Origin: Gemmata palustris
Lineage (GTDB): Bacteria; Planctomycetota; Planctomycetia; Gemmatales; Gemmataceae
Direction: 5' to 3'
Length of the DNA stretch: 64,000 nt
Assembly: GCF_017939745.1 (NCBI RefSeq)
Contig: NZ_JAGKQQ010000001.1
Coordinates: 7,331,299-7,395,298, forward strand
Position numbers and translations under genes: made by a program
Notes under the pieces: generated by a model
Told to the model about the DNA's origin: nothing
The model's database searches: none
Seen by the model: the letters and a program-made list of their open reading frames with translations, nothing else
In this document: one piece after another, positions 41,782 through 51,021 of the stretch
How positions within the stretch are numbered: position 1 is the stretch's first letter
How the letters are laid out: each line of letters starts with the position of its first letter

Positions 41782-42587
41782 ATGCCGACTTTGATCCGAT
41801 GTGGTCGACGGACGAACTGATTTCGTTCGCGTTATCTCATTCACCAACAAACGAGGACGACGATCCACATTGGGAAGTCATCCGCACGCTTCGCAAGCGC
41901 GGAACGCGCGAGGTGTTCGACGCCGCAACTCGTTTGCTTGCGAGCGCCTGCCCAATGGAACGCGCGCTCGGTGTGAACATTCACGCTCAATTGGGTTACA
42001 AGCAAGACAAATCGTTCGCGGCGGAGTCGGTTCAACTTCTTGCGAACTTACTCGAAGTTGAGGAAGACGAGGACGTTATTTGTGACGCGCTGATCGCATT
42101 CGGGCACTTGCACCAGCCCGAATGTTTGCCGAGCGCTGTGCGATTTGCGAGCTATCCGGACGACCACATCCGCTACGGCGTCGCCTACGCGCTCGCCGGC
42201 TTGGATGACGAACGGGCTATCGCCACGCTGATCGTTCTTACCGACGACGCAAGTGCGCGGGTCCGCGACTGGGCCACTTTCGCCCTTGGAAGCCAGACCG
42301 AGTGGGACAGTCCAGAACTTCGTGCGGCGCTGTGGGCGCGTACTGCGGACTCGGACAACGAAACTCGCGGCGAAGCACTCAAGGGCTTGGTTCACCGCGG
42401 AGATACGCGCGCGGCCGAAGCCATCATTGCCGAACTGAACGGCCCGGACCCGTATCTCACGACGGTCGAAGCAGCCGAAATCCTCGCTGATCCGTGCGTG
42501 TTACCCGCGCTCGAACGGTTGCGCGTGCGGCGCCCGGGAGACAGGTACGTCGAGCACGCGATCGTAGCGTGCTCGACGAACGGCTAA
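41778..42587 (+). CDS. HEAT-repeat protein coupled to hen1
   Basis: 269 residues from ATG 41778 in a 4-bp overlap with hen1. Repeated helical pairs of HEAT type: VICDALIAFGHLHQPECLPSAVRFA, HIRYGVAYALAGLDDERAIATLIVL, RVRDWATFALGSQ, ETRGEALKGLVHRGDTRAAEAII. Such proteins act as binding scaffolds; some related families carry out lyase reactions, but no catalytic motif is seen. The tight coupling suggests a function with Hen1. Its stop is only 3 bp from the convergent tssG. Confidence 0.8.
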   Translation: MNADFDPMWSTDELISFALSHSPTNEDDDPHWEVIRTLRKRGTREVFDAATRLLASACPMERALGVNIHAQLGYKQDKSFAAESVQLLANLLEVEEDEDVICDALIAFGHLHQPECLPSAVRFASYPDDHIRYGVAYALAGLDDERAIATLIVLTDDASARVRDWATFALGSQTEWDSPELRAALWARTADSDNETRGEALKGLVHRGDTRAAEAIIAELNGPDPYLTTVEAAEILADPCVLPALERLRVRRPGDRYVEHAIVACSTNG

Positions 42588-42590
42588 TGC

Positions 42591-43637
42591 TCACTTCACC
42601 GCGAACTTCACGTCGCTCACGGGCGCGCCGAAGTTGTGCGTGCGGACCCACGTGTTCCAACCGAGTCGAGGGCCGGCGCGCTCGTCGTACTCCAGTGCGG
42701 TGACCGGCACCGCGTCCGGTTCGATAACCACCTGAACCTCCGCGTCGAACTCCAGGCCCAGGTACAGGCGGACCATCTCGCACACCGGCGCCCGGGCGTC
42801 CCCGCCGGGGAGCAGGCTGCGGAACGCGTGCCCGTCGAGCGGGCCGACCACGACGCGGACGCTCCCCTGCACGTCCCACACGCGGCGCCCGATCACCACG
42901 TCGCGCCCGAGTGTGCAGTTCAGTCCCGCGCGCCCCTCGCGCGGGAGTTCCGCTTTGTTTTCGGCGTCGAGGTAGAGCCACTGACCCGCGAACTGCTCCA
43001 CGCGGACCGGCCAGCCGAAGAAATCGCCGAGGATCTGTTCTAACCCCGTCGCGGTGCGCGGCTGGCGCGAGAGCAACCCCGCGTAGAAGACGGGGACGTC
43101 GCCGGGGAGCTTCAGCCGCTCGCGCAGCCCGCCGGTGCCGAACCCTGCAACCGCGAACCCTGCGCGTGTGGCGGCGTCCTCGCGCGCATTCCCTTCCGCG
43201 CGCTGCCGGTCCACGACCGCGGCCCACCGGTTCTTCTCCCACGCGCGCGTGAAGAGCGACAGGAGCCGGTGGTGGAACATGTCGAGCCAGTCGCGGAGCG
43301 TGTGGTCCTTGAGCCGCGACCGGCTGATGAGGAGGGCGGTGTAGTGTTGCGGTAAGATCCCGTCCGGCCCGGTCAGCCCGCCGAACGTGGCGACCAATTC
43401 CGGCGGGCCGTCGCGTTCGGGTGCGACCTTCGACACCGACCCCACCGGGAACCGCAACGCGGGTAGCACGCGGAACAACACCGCCTCTTGCTCGGGTGCG
43501 GTATCACCACCGACTGCGGCGCGGTTCTCGGCCGAAGCGAGCCGTTCGAGCAATCGCACCGCCTGGAAGAAGTCGAACTTCCCCGGCGCGGCGAACAGTG
43601 CGGCGAGCGGCGAACGGGAGTGGGGAGTGGAATTCAT
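42591..43637 (-). CDS. tssG: Type VI secretion baseplate protein TssG
   Basis: 348 residues from ATG 43637 (MNSTPHSRSPLAALFAAPGKFDFFQAVRLLERLA), the standard TssG opening. Further signature parts: PALRFPVGSVSKV, ATFGGLTGPDGILPQHYTALL, DWLDMFHHRLLSLFTRAWEKNRW, LLSRQPRTATGLEQILGDFFGWPVRVEQF. TssG forms the baseplate wedge with TssF and TssE. It is last in the minus-strand operon, with a 55-bp gap after tssF. Confidence 0.95.
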   Translation of the reverse strand: MNSTPHSRSPLAALFAAPGKFDFFQAVRLLERLASAENRAAVGGDTAPEQEAVLFRVLPALRFPVGSVSKVAPERDGPPELVATFGGLTGPDGILPQHYTALLISRSRLKDHTLRDWLDMFHHRLLSLFTRAWEKNRWAAVVDRQRAEGNAREDAATRAGFAVAGFGTGGLRERLKLPGDVPVFYAGLLSRQPRTATGLEQILGDFFGWPVRVEQFAGQWLYLDAENKAELPREGRAGLNCTLGRDVVIGRRVWDVQGSVRVVVGPLDGHAFRSLLPGGDARAPVCEMVRLYLGLEFDAEVQVVIEPDAVPVTALEYDERAGPRLGWNTWVRTHNFGAPVSDVKFAVK

Positions 43638-43692
43638 CTCGGCACACGATCCGCTCAACGAAAAATAGCGCGCACGACACTTTTGCCGGATC

Positions 43693-45570
43693 TCACAGCA
43701 CGATCTGGTCGCCGGCCCGAGACGGGAAGCGCTTATAAACACCTTCCCTCCGTGCGACGGTCGCGACGGTGCGGGTGAACGTGTTCACGCTCGCGTACAG
43801 GGTGAAGAAGCGGTCCAGTACGCTCGCGAACAGGTACATCCCGTTGCCGGTGTAGCGGTCCTCGTCGAACTCGACGCCCACCTCTACCCCGCGACACACC
43901 GCACCGTTCGCGCGCCCCAACACGCGCTTCCCGCTCACGGCTCGCACGCCCTCGATCTGCGCGCGCGTGGCTGCGGATTCGGTGAAATCGTACAGCGCGA
44001 GGATCTCGCGCAGCGCGTCCGCTCCGTCGGGGCCATCGGTCAGCGACAAGTGGTTGAGCGTGAGGTGCGACACCAGCCGCCACAATCCTTCTTCGCGCAG
44101 GTGCGTTCTTACTGTGGGGGTCGGAGGGGTGAGACAGGTGATCCGCGTAACGAGTCCGCTGCCCTCAGTGAGTTGGAGTTTCGGTTGCCCGCCGCCGAAC
44201 GGGAGCCGGGCCGGGAGGTCGCGGTTCGTACAGGTACACTGCACGAACACCGTCCGGTCGATCGGCGCGGCCGGGTTGAAGCCGATGTCCACGAACGACA
44301 GGTACATCTCGGTGCCGTGGTCGACGGCCGTCGAATCGGGGCGCGGTTCGGCGGCGTCGGCCGCGGGCCGACGGGCCGAGTGCCAGTACGGGTGCGCCGG
44401 CCCCCCCGTGCCGGGCGCACCTTCGCGCCGCGCACCCGAACTACTGTGCTTCACCGCGAAGAACGGGGCGTATTCCGTCTCGCGCCCGTCGGCCGCGGTC
44501 GCGGTCACCGTGTTGACGGAATAGACCTCGTGCGCGAGCGGCCGCCGGTGGTCCGGCACCACGCGGTACTCGAACTGCTGCTGCGTGAGCCGGATCGGTT
44601 CGGCCGGTTGTTCGTACAGGTTCACCATCGGCGAACACCCGAGGCGGAACGTGTCGGCCGTGATGTTCGGTTCGAGGTCCGCCGCCTGCCGGTTCAGGTA
44701 GACGAACATCTCGAGGACGCCGTCCGCACGCGCGAGCGCAGCTTGCGGAACGGTCACGTCGAAGAACAGGAACTTTTGCGGGAACGTGAAGTATTCGGTG
44801 AGCAGTCGGTAGCCGATGAACGACCGCGCCGGGTACGGGAACAGCCCTTCGTCGCGCGCGAACCCGACCGGTTGGACCGCCTCCGGGCCGACCGCGATCG
44901 CGCCCTTATCGTCGGGGCGCTTCGCGAACGCGACCTCGACCGCGTGGTTGAGCAGGAGTTCGTAGAGGCGCTGGGTGTGTTGGGGTTGCCCGCGGAGGAA
45001 GAACCGGAGCTTCGTCATCCCCGCGAAGTTGGCGAACCGCACGTTCGCCGAGCGCGTGCCCAGACCGATACGGAGCACGGCGAGCGCGGAGTTCGCGCGC
45101 GGCGTGGGGGGCGCGGTGAAGGGCGCGCTCGCGAGCGACGCGACCCGCACATCAATCGGGAACAGCGTGACCGGGTACGCGGTACGGAACCGGCACGGCT
45201 CGCCCTGAATGGGTTCGCTTTCGAGTGCCTGGGCGCGCGCAACGGTGAGTCCGCTCGTGAGCTCGTTTTGGCCCGGGTCGAGGTCGAGTTGCACCACCGC
45301 ACAACTCGGGATCGGCGCGAGGTAGTGCGGGTACAGCGTGCCGATGAGGGCCTGCGTGATCTCCGGGAACTCGTCGTCCAGCTTGTGGCGCACGCGCGAC
45401 GTGAGGTACGCGAACCCCTGCAGCAGGCGCTCGACGTGCGGGTCCTCGCTGCCGTCGGGACCGAGACGCAGCCGGGCCGCGACCTTCGGGTGCGCCTCCG
45501 CGAACCGCGCCGCGTGCCGGCGGATGTACGACAACTCGCGGTTGTAATAGGGCAGTAGGTCTTCGGTCAT
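43693..45570 (-). CDS. tssF: Type VI secretion baseplate protein TssF
   Basis: 625 residues. N-terminus MTEDLLPYYNRELSYIRRHAARFAEAHPKVAARL and HVERLLQGFAYLTSRVRHKLDDEFPEITQALIGTLYPHYLAPIPS are diagnostic of TssF. The Phe/Tyr-rich middle (FITYRL-like YRLLTEYFTFPQKFLFFDV) is also typical. It is complete, with the end RFFTLYASVNTFTRTVA. It partners TssG and TssK/VgrG in the baseplate. An inverted-repeat element sits in the gap before it. Confidence 0.96.
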   Translation of the reverse strand: MTEDLLPYYNRELSYIRRHAARFAEAHPKVAARLRLGPDGSEDPHVERLLQGFAYLTSRVRHKLDDEFPEITQALIGTLYPHYLAPIPSCAVVQLDLDPGQNELTSGLTVARAQALESEPIQGEPCRFRTAYPVTLFPIDVRVASLASAPFTAPPTPRANSALAVLRIGLGTRSANVRFANFAGMTKLRFFLRGQPQHTQRLYELLLNHAVEVAFAKRPDDKGAIAVGPEAVQPVGFARDEGLFPYPARSFIGYRLLTEYFTFPQKFLFFDVTVPQAALARADGVLEMFVYLNRQAADLEPNITADTFRLGCSPMVNLYEQPAEPIRLTQQQFEYRVVPDHRRPLAHEVYSVNTVTATAADGRETEYAPFFAVKHSSSGARREGAPGTGGPAHPYWHSARRPAADAAEPRPDSTAVDHGTEMYLSFVDIGFNPAAPIDRTVFVQCTCTNRDLPARLPFGGGQPKLQLTEGSGLVTRITCLTPPTPTVRTHLREEGLWRLVSHLTLNHLSLTDGPDGADALREILALYDFTESAATRAQIEGVRAVSGKRVLGRANGAVCRGVEVGVEFDEDRYTGNGMYLFASVLDRFFTLYASVNTFTRTVATVARREGVYKRFPSRAGDQIVL

Positions 45571-45582
45571 CGTTCAAAATCC

Positions 45583-45743
45583 AGAAGAGCGGCCGCGGAT
45601 AAACGCAGATGAAAACCGGATCAGAAAAGGGAATTAAACACACAATCAGAATTCGTGTTCGTCCGCGTCCTGTCGTCTTACCCGTACTCTGCCCATTTTT
45701 TCTGATCGTGTTTTCATCTGCGTTTATCCGCGGCCACTCTTCT
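45583..45743. repeat. Intergenic inverted-repeat element (46-bp arms)
   Basis: The arms 45583-45628 and 45698-45743 are complementary except for 3 positions; the arm contains CGGATAAACGCAGATGAAAA. The 69-bp middle is AT-rich for this genome. It fills the whole gap between the tssE stop and the tssF start. Sequence of this kind is, from memory, repeated many times between genes in planctomycete genomes. It may be a MITE- or REP-like element, and in RNA it would form a very long hairpin inside the T6SS transcript. Confidence 0.88.
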
Positions 45744-45744
45744 C

Positions 45745-46233
45745 TTACCCACCCTGTACGGCGAACTGGTGCGTGGCGGGTTCGAGCGTGGAGTCGAACA
45801 CCACCGGTTCGGGGGCCGGGTCCGCGCGGAGCAGGGCGTCGATGCGGAACCGCAGCGTCCGGTCGGCCGTATCGACGTCGCCCGCGAGGGCCACGCTCAC
45901 GCGGAGCAGGCGCGGTTCGCCCTGGCCGATGATCGTTTCCAACATGCGGCAGAAGGCGTCGCGCTGGTCGTCGGTGGCCGGCCCCGCGCCGCTGAAGTCG
46001 GGTACGCCGTAAGTGAGGAGGGAGTTCGCGAGTTCGGGCAACCCCGGCGGGAGTGCCACGTTCCGGCGCCGCGCGTTGAGCAAGCTCTCGATGTCGCGGC
46101 GGACTGAGAGCTTGAGTTCGCGTAAGAGTTGGGAGCGGTTCCGCGCCGGCTCCGCACTGGTACCGGGCTCGTCGTCGAGCAACCGGTCGAGGACCGAGGG
46201 CAACAGCGGTTGATCGGACCGGATCGGCGGCAC
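45745..46233 (-). CDS. tssE: Type VI secretion baseplate protein TssE (gp25-like)
   Basis: 162 residues from GTG 46233 (VPPIRSDQPLLPSVLDRLLDDEPG). The gp25-like core is seen in LRELKLSVRRDIESLLNARRRNVALPPGLPELANSLLTYGVPDFSGA, where the R-R...L-N-x-R pattern is family typical. The end is beta-rich (TLRFRIDALLRADPAPEPVVFDSTLE). TssE initiates sheath assembly on the baseplate. It begins 2 bp after tagJ. Stop is directly beside the inverted-repeat element. Confidence 0.92.
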   Translation of the reverse strand: MPPIRSDQPLLPSVLDRLLDDEPGTSAEPARNRSQLLRELKLSVRRDIESLLNARRRNVALPPGLPELANSLLTYGVPDFSGAGPATDDQRDAFCRMLETIIGQGEPRLLRVSVALAGDVDTADRTLRFRIDALLRADPAPEPVVFDSTLEPATHQFAVQGG

Positions 46234-46235
46234 GG

Positions 46236-47027
46236 TTACTTCGCCCCTTCGATCTTCTCGATTTCCAGGACCGTCTTGGAGGCGTCCCCGACGAGGAACT
46301 CGCGCAGCCCGCGCCCGCGGTACGGCTCGGTTTCGCCGCCGAGCCAGTCGGTGCGGCGCCCGAGCTTCACCTCGTCGTCGGGCGCGGTGTGCGAGCCGAA
46401 GTAGAGCGCGGGGACGTAGACCACGCCGTCCGGTCCCTCCCTCACGATGAGGCGCGCGGGGCGCCAGTAGAGGTCGCGTGCGCGCTCCGGCTTGTGGAAC
46501 TCCAGGGACTCGACCGCTTCGAGCGGCACCCAGTAATAGTTGCCGTTCGCGGTAATGACTTCGAGTACGGGTGCGGTGAGGTCGTCGAGGTCGCGCCAGT
46601 CGTCGAACGCGGCGCCATCGCACACGCCGGTCACCGCGGGCCGAACCTCTTCCGCCTTCGCGAGCACCTCGGCGGCTTCGCCCACTTTGCCCTCGCGGAC
46701 GTGAATGAGCGCTTCCAACCGCATCTTGAGTGCGTCGGAAGGCTGCGCGAGGAACTCCGGCACGCGGCCGTGGTTAAAGACCTCGCGCCGGGCCGTTTCG
46801 CCGCGGATGAGCTGGCGGAACAGCGTGAGCTGAATGATGTCCGCGGCGTCCGGCGTGAACAGCACGTCGAGCTGTTTGTCGGCGCGCTCGAGGTCGCCGC
46901 TGAAGCAGCACAGCTCCGCGAGGAACAGCCGCTTACCGCGGTCCGTGGGCGCGTTGCGCACGTGTTCGAGGGCCGCGGAGATCGCGTCGCCGAGTTTGCC
47001 GGCTTTGTAGGCTTCGGTCGGTGTCAT
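46236..47027 (-). CDS. tagJ: Type VI secretion accessory protein TagJ/ImpE
   Basis: 263 residues. ImpE features: TPTEAYKAGKLGDAISAALEHVRNAPTDRGKRLFLAELCCFSGDLERADKQLDVL (TPR-like helices), then DWRDLDDLTAPVLEVITANGNYYWVPLEAVESLEFHKPERARDLYWRPARLIVREGPDGVVYVPALYFGS, which is strongly conserved. TagJ binds the sheath small subunit TssB and helps the ClpV recycling step. It lies between the second tssC and tssE, its usual place in imp-type operons. Confidence 0.95.
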   Translation of the reverse strand: MTPTEAYKAGKLGDAISAALEHVRNAPTDRGKRLFLAELCCFSGDLERADKQLDVLFTPDAADIIQLTLFRQLIRGETARREVFNHGRVPEFLAQPSDALKMRLEALIHVREGKVGEAAEVLAKAEEVRPAVTGVCDGAAFDDWRDLDDLTAPVLEVITANGNYYWVPLEAVESLEFHKPERARDLYWRPARLIVREGPDGVVYVPALYFGSHTAPDDEVKLGRRTDWLGGETEPYRGRGLREFLVGDASKTVLEIEKIEGAK

Positions 47028-47070
47028 TGGTGGTCCTTCTTGGCGAACGCGCGGGCGGGTTCGCCAAACG

Positions 47071-48648
47071 TCATGCGTCCGCTCGCGTGCTTAATTGCGT
47101 CGTCAGCCGAATCCCGGCGGTCAACTGGTCCAACTGGAAATGCGGGCGGAGGTAGATCGTACACTGGTAGCTGCCCGGTTTGCCCGGCACCTCCCACACG
47201 CGCACGTTACCCTCGCGCAGCGGGTACCGCGCCTTCGTCTCGGGGCTCGCGTCGTCGTTGCTCGCGACGTAGTTCGCGAGCCAGTCCGTGAGCAACCGTT
47301 CCACATCGGCCGGCGACGTGAACGCGCCCACGCGGTCGCGCATAATCGCCTTCAGGTAGTGGGCGAACCGCGATATGCACAGCATGTAGTGCAGCATCGC
47401 GGAGAGCCGGGCGTTGGCGCTCGCGCCCTCCGTATCCAGGGCTTCGGGCTTCTGCGCACTCGGGGTCGAATAGAACGCGGCCTCGGGCGTGCCGGGCATG
47501 TGGCACAGCGGTACGAACCCGAGGTCGCTCAGTTCTTTCTCGCGGGCGTCGGTCAGGTGCGCGTCCGTCACACTGCGGGCCGTTTCCCCGTGACCGGTGC
47601 CGTAACCCACGCTGGGTAGGCCCGTCACGCGCCCGCCGTTCGTGGCGTCCGGCCGCGCGCCGCGCACGTCTGCCAGCCACGACGATTGTGCGAACGCCCG
47701 CGCCGCGACCGCCGCGAACGCGAAGCACGGGTTGCCCCACAAGTACCCTTTGCGCACGGGGTCGGCGGTGTCTTCCCGGAACGCGAAGCCCGGTCCGCTG
47801 CCGGGGTCGTCACCGTAGGGCCGGCGGTAGAGCACCCGGGGCAAGAGCAGTCCGGTGAAGCGCGCGTCGGGCGTGCCGCGGAACGCGCGCCACTTCAAGT
47901 AGTCCAGTTGCGCGAAAGTTCTTTCTAAATCGAGCGGGATTTCTAGTTCGGTGAACGAATCGAGTTCAAAGAACCGTGGGTCGATGCCGCTCACAAACGG
48001 CGCGAACGCCGCCGCCGCCACCCCGCTAATGCCGCGCAGCGCCGCGACGTCGTCCGTGGGGTGGTCCGGGTACGCGCGGTGCGTCAGTTCGTAGTCGCCG
48101 ACGAGCAACCCGAACGGCTCGCCGCCGGGCGTGCCGAACTCCTCGCTGTACACCTTGCGGAACAGTTGGCTCTGGTCGAACTCCAGCGCCCGGTCCTGGT
48201 CCCGTGCCAGGTCTCTCCACGTCGCGGGGAGCACGCGGATCTTCACGTTCGCGCCGTCGGGCACCTGATCGACGAGGTACTTCAGCCCGCGCCACGAGGA
48301 CTCGAATTTCTGGAACGCGGGGTGGTGAAGGATCGCGTTCAACTGTGCGTTGAGGAGCTCGTCGACGCGGGCCACGTCGCGGTTGAGTGCCCGAGTGATC
48401 TTGCCCTTCAGATCGCCGGCCCACGCCTCCGGGATCGTGCCGAACCACTCGCGCAACGACTCTCCGGTGTCGGTGGTCGCGAGGAAGCGGTCGAGCCGGC
48501 CCACCGCTTGCGGCGCGGACCGGGACTCGTTCGGTTCGGGCGCGTCCCCGGTGACCGCGAGCACCGCGTCGAGCAACGAGCGTGCAGCGCCCGGCGCCGC
48601 GGGGGCGTCGGCGAGCTGTGTCTCGTAAGTGAACGCGGCTCGGTTCAT
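47071..48648 (-). CDS. Second TssC-like sheath protein (ImpD-like)
   Basis: 525 residues. TssC-like segments: [110 protein letters not shown] and YLRPHFQLDQLTAGIRLT. It is clearly a paralog of the neighbour TssC but has additional insertions (GRVTGLPSVGYGTGHGE) and a different N-terminus. In the imp operon of Rhizobium leguminosarum, from memory, ImpC and ImpD hold this same relation. It may modify or cap the sheath. Confidence 0.88.
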   Translation of the reverse strand: MNRAAFTYETQLADAPAAPGAARSLLDAVLAVTGDAPEPNESRSAPQAVGRLDRFLATTDTGESLREWFGTIPEAWAGDLKGKITRALNRDVARVDELLNAQLNAILHHPAFQKFESSWRGLKYLVDQVPDGANVKIRVLPATWRDLARDQDRALEFDQSQLFRKVYSEEFGTPGGEPFGLLVGDYELTHRAYPDHPTDDVAALRGISGVAAAAFAPFVSGIDPRFFELDSFTELEIPLDLERTFAQLDYLKWRAFRGTPDARFTGLLLPRVLYRRPYGDDPGSGPGFAFREDTADPVRKGYLWGNPCFAFAAVAARAFAQSSWLADVRGARPDATNGGRVTGLPSVGYGTGHGETARSVTDAHLTDAREKELSDLGFVPLCHMPGTPEAAFYSTPSAQKPEALDTEGASANARLSAMLHYMLCISRFAHYLKAIMRDRVGAFTSPADVERLLTDWLANYVASNDDASPETKARYPLREGNVRVWEVPGKPGSYQCTIYLRPHFQLDQLTAGIRLTTQLSTRADA

Positions 48649-48671
48649 GAGGTGCTAGCGAACAAAGTGAA

Positions 48672-48732
48672 CCCCGCCCTGTACAGGCGGGGGCGTCAGC
48701 AATAGTCCGGCCCCCGCCCGTACAGGGCGGGG
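48672..48732. repeat. Nested hairpin between the two tssC genes
   Basis: Two 23-nt arms (48672-48694 and 48710-48732) pair with one mismatch around a 15-nt loop. Each arm is itself almost palindromic around TGTACA/CGTACA. It lies between the tssC stop and the second tssC start. In mRNA it could stabilise the upstream tssABC part or reduce downstream expression. Confidence 0.75.
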
Positions 48733-48740
48733 GCACCTTC

Positions 48741-50237
48741 TTACCCGATCTTCGGGATGCGGGCGACCATGCGGAGGGAGGTGGTGAGTTCCTCGAACTG
48801 GAGCCACGGGCGCAGGTACGCGACCGCGTTGAACGACCCCGGCTTGCCCGGGATCTCGGCCACCGACACCTTCGCTTCCGCCAGCGGGTACTTGGCCTTC
48901 ATCTCCTGGCCCGCGTCCGGGTTCGAGTTGACGTACTGACTGATCCACCGGTTCAACCACGCCTCGCAGTCCTTCGTTTCCATGAAGGAGCCGATCTTGT
49001 CGCGGGCCATGACCTTCAGGTAGTGGGCGATGCGCGAGCTCGCCATGATGTACGGCAGGCGCGCCGAGATCGCGGCGTTCGCGGTCGCTTCGGGCTTGTC
49101 GTACTTCTTCGGTTTCTGCGCGGTCTGCGCGCCGAAGAACACGGCGTAGTCGGTGTTCTTGTAGTGGCACAGCGGGAGGAACCCGAGGTCGCTGAGCTCC
49201 TTCTCGCGGCGGTCGGTGATGCCGATCTCCGTCGGGCACTTCAGGTCCGGGTCGCCGTCGTCGCTCTTGAAGACGTGGGCGGGGAGCCCCTCCACTTTCC
49301 CGCCGCCCTCGGCCCCGCGGATCGCCACGCACCAGCCGTACTTGGCGAACGCATCGGTGAGTTTCGTGCCCATCACGTAGGCCGAGTTCATCCAGCAGTA
49401 GTTCGTGTGCTCCAGCGCTTTCGCGGCCCCGTGGCCGTCGAACTCACCCTCTTCGTACCCGAACGCCTCAACGGGCTTGGTGGTCGCGCCGTAGGGCAGG
49501 CGCGCCAGCACCCGCGGCATCGTGAGCGACACGAACCGCGAGTCGTCCGAGTCGCGGAACGATTTCCACTTCGCGTACTCGGTCGAATCGAAGACCTTGG
49601 CGAGGTCGCGCGGGGTGGAGAGATCCGTCCAGCCCTTGTCGAACCCGAACAGTTTCGGGTCGGCCGCGCTGACGAACGGGCAGAACGCCGCCGCCGCCAC
49701 GTTCGACATCTTCGACAGCAGTTCGATGTCCTCGGGGTGGTTGGTGAACTCGTAGTCGCCGATGAGCGAACCGTAGGGTTCGCCGCCGGGCGTTCCGAAC
49801 TCGTTCTCGTAGAGCTTCTTGAAGATCTGCGACTGGTCGAACTCCACCGCCTTGTCCACGTCCTTGAACAGTTCCTTCTTGGAAACGTTGAGCACCTTCA
49901 GTTTGAGATTGGTGCTGGTCTCGGTGTTCATGACGAGGTGGTGCAGCCCGCGCCACGAGCCCTCGAGCTTGAGGAAGTCCGGGTGGTGCATCACGGCGTT
50001 CAGTTGCTTCGACACGGCCGCGTCGATGGCCTTGATCGCCTGGTTGATGGTCACGGTCACGTTCTTCGAGTAGGTGACCGTGCCCTTGAGGGCTTCTTCG
50101 GCGAGCGTGCGGACGAGGTCTTCCGCCCGCGACCGCTCGGTCTGCTTGGTCGCGGTCAGCACCTGGTCGAGCAGGCTACCCGCCTCAACGGTTGTGGTCG
50201 CGCCCGCGGCTCCGGCCGCTTGTTGTTCGTTGGCCAT
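48741..50237 (-). CDS. tssC: Type VI secretion sheath large subunit TssC
   Basis: 498 residues, full length. Signature parts: [144 protein letters not shown] and [27 protein letters not shown]. It forms the contractile sheath with TssB. It follows tssB by about 150 bp and precedes its paralog. Confidence 0.97.
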   Translation of the reverse strand: MANEQQAAGAAGATTTVEAGSLLDQVLTATKQTERSRAEDLVRTLAEEALKGTVTYSKNVTVTINQAIKAIDAAVSKQLNAVMHHPDFLKLEGSWRGLHHLVMNTETSTNLKLKVLNVSKKELFKDVDKAVEFDQSQIFKKLYENEFGTPGGEPYGSLIGDYEFTNHPEDIELLSKMSNVAAAAFCPFVSAADPKLFGFDKGWTDLSTPRDLAKVFDSTEYAKWKSFRDSDDSRFVSLTMPRVLARLPYGATTKPVEAFGYEEGEFDGHGAAKALEHTNYCWMNSAYVMGTKLTDAFAKYGWCVAIRGAEGGGKVEGLPAHVFKSDDGDPDLKCPTEIGITDRREKELSDLGFLPLCHYKNTDYAVFFGAQTAQKPKKYDKPEATANAAISARLPYIMASSRIAHYLKVMARDKIGSFMETKDCEAWLNRWISQYVNSNPDAGQEMKAKYPLAEAKVSVAEIPGKPGSFNAVAYLRPWLQFEELTTSLRMVARIPKIG

Positions 50238-50385
50238 TGGTGGTGTCCCGATTTAAGAGAAGGGGTAATAAAGGTGAACGGGTGAAGGGGTGCGAAAATG
50301 GGGCGCTGGGGGTGCCGGGCGCCGGAGCTCGTGCCCCGCTCCGCCCCTCACCCTTCGTCCCGGGCTCCCGCGCCAGGCCCTTCTC

Positions 50386-50901
50386 TTACTGCCCGTCGGC
50401 TGGCTTGGCGCCGACCTGATCGGCCAGCTTCTTGAGCTCCTCGGTGTTCGAGAGCACCTTTTCGAGGAGCCCTTCGAGGTCCTCGGAGCGGTCGACCTTC
50501 GTGAGCAGGTCGCGGAGCTTGTCGCGCGTTTCGAGGAGCTTCTTGACGGGATCGACCTGCTGGGCGACCTTCTCCGGGGAGAAGTCGTCCATGTTACCGA
50601 ACTTGAGTTGCACGCCGAGATCGGACCCGTCGTCCTTGAGGGTGTTCTTCACCTTCAGGTTCAATCCGGGCGTCATGCGCCCCATCACGTCGTTGAAGTT
50701 ATCGCGGTCGATCTGGATGAACTTGCGGTCCTTCAGCGGCTTGAGCGGCTCGGTCGGCTGGCCCGAGAAGTCGCCCAGGACCCCGACCACGAACGGTAGT
50801 TCCTTGACCACCATCGCGCCTTCGGTCTCCACGTCGTATGTGATGTGGACCCGCGGCTTGCGAACCCGGTCCAGTTTCTTCTGCAAGCTCTCGCTACCCA
50901 T
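50386..50901 (-). CDS. tssB: Type VI secretion sheath small subunit TssB
   Basis: 171 residues. [49 protein letters not shown] followed by [29 protein letters not shown] is diagnostic of TssB. The C-terminal part has [34 protein letters not shown], the helical region that contacts TssC. It is complete. It lies between tssA and tssC in the minus-strand operon. Confidence 0.97.
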   Translation of the reverse strand: MGSESLQKKLDRVRKPRVHITYDVETEGAMVVKELPFVVGVLGDFSGQPTEPLKPLKDRKFIQIDRDNFNDVMGRMTPGLNLKVKNTLKDDGSDLGVQLKFGNMDDFSPEKVAQQVDPVKKLLETRDKLRDLLTKVDRSEDLEGLLEKVLSNTEELKKLADQVGAKPADGQ

Positions 50902-51021
50902 GCGGCACCTGTGGTGAGGGGATGTTCGGGCACGTGGCCGGTATCAATCGGCCGGTGAGAGGTTCACCCGTGGTGGCGCTCTCGCTACTGTTGCGCACCG
51001 GCCGGAGGGCGAACGGCCGTG

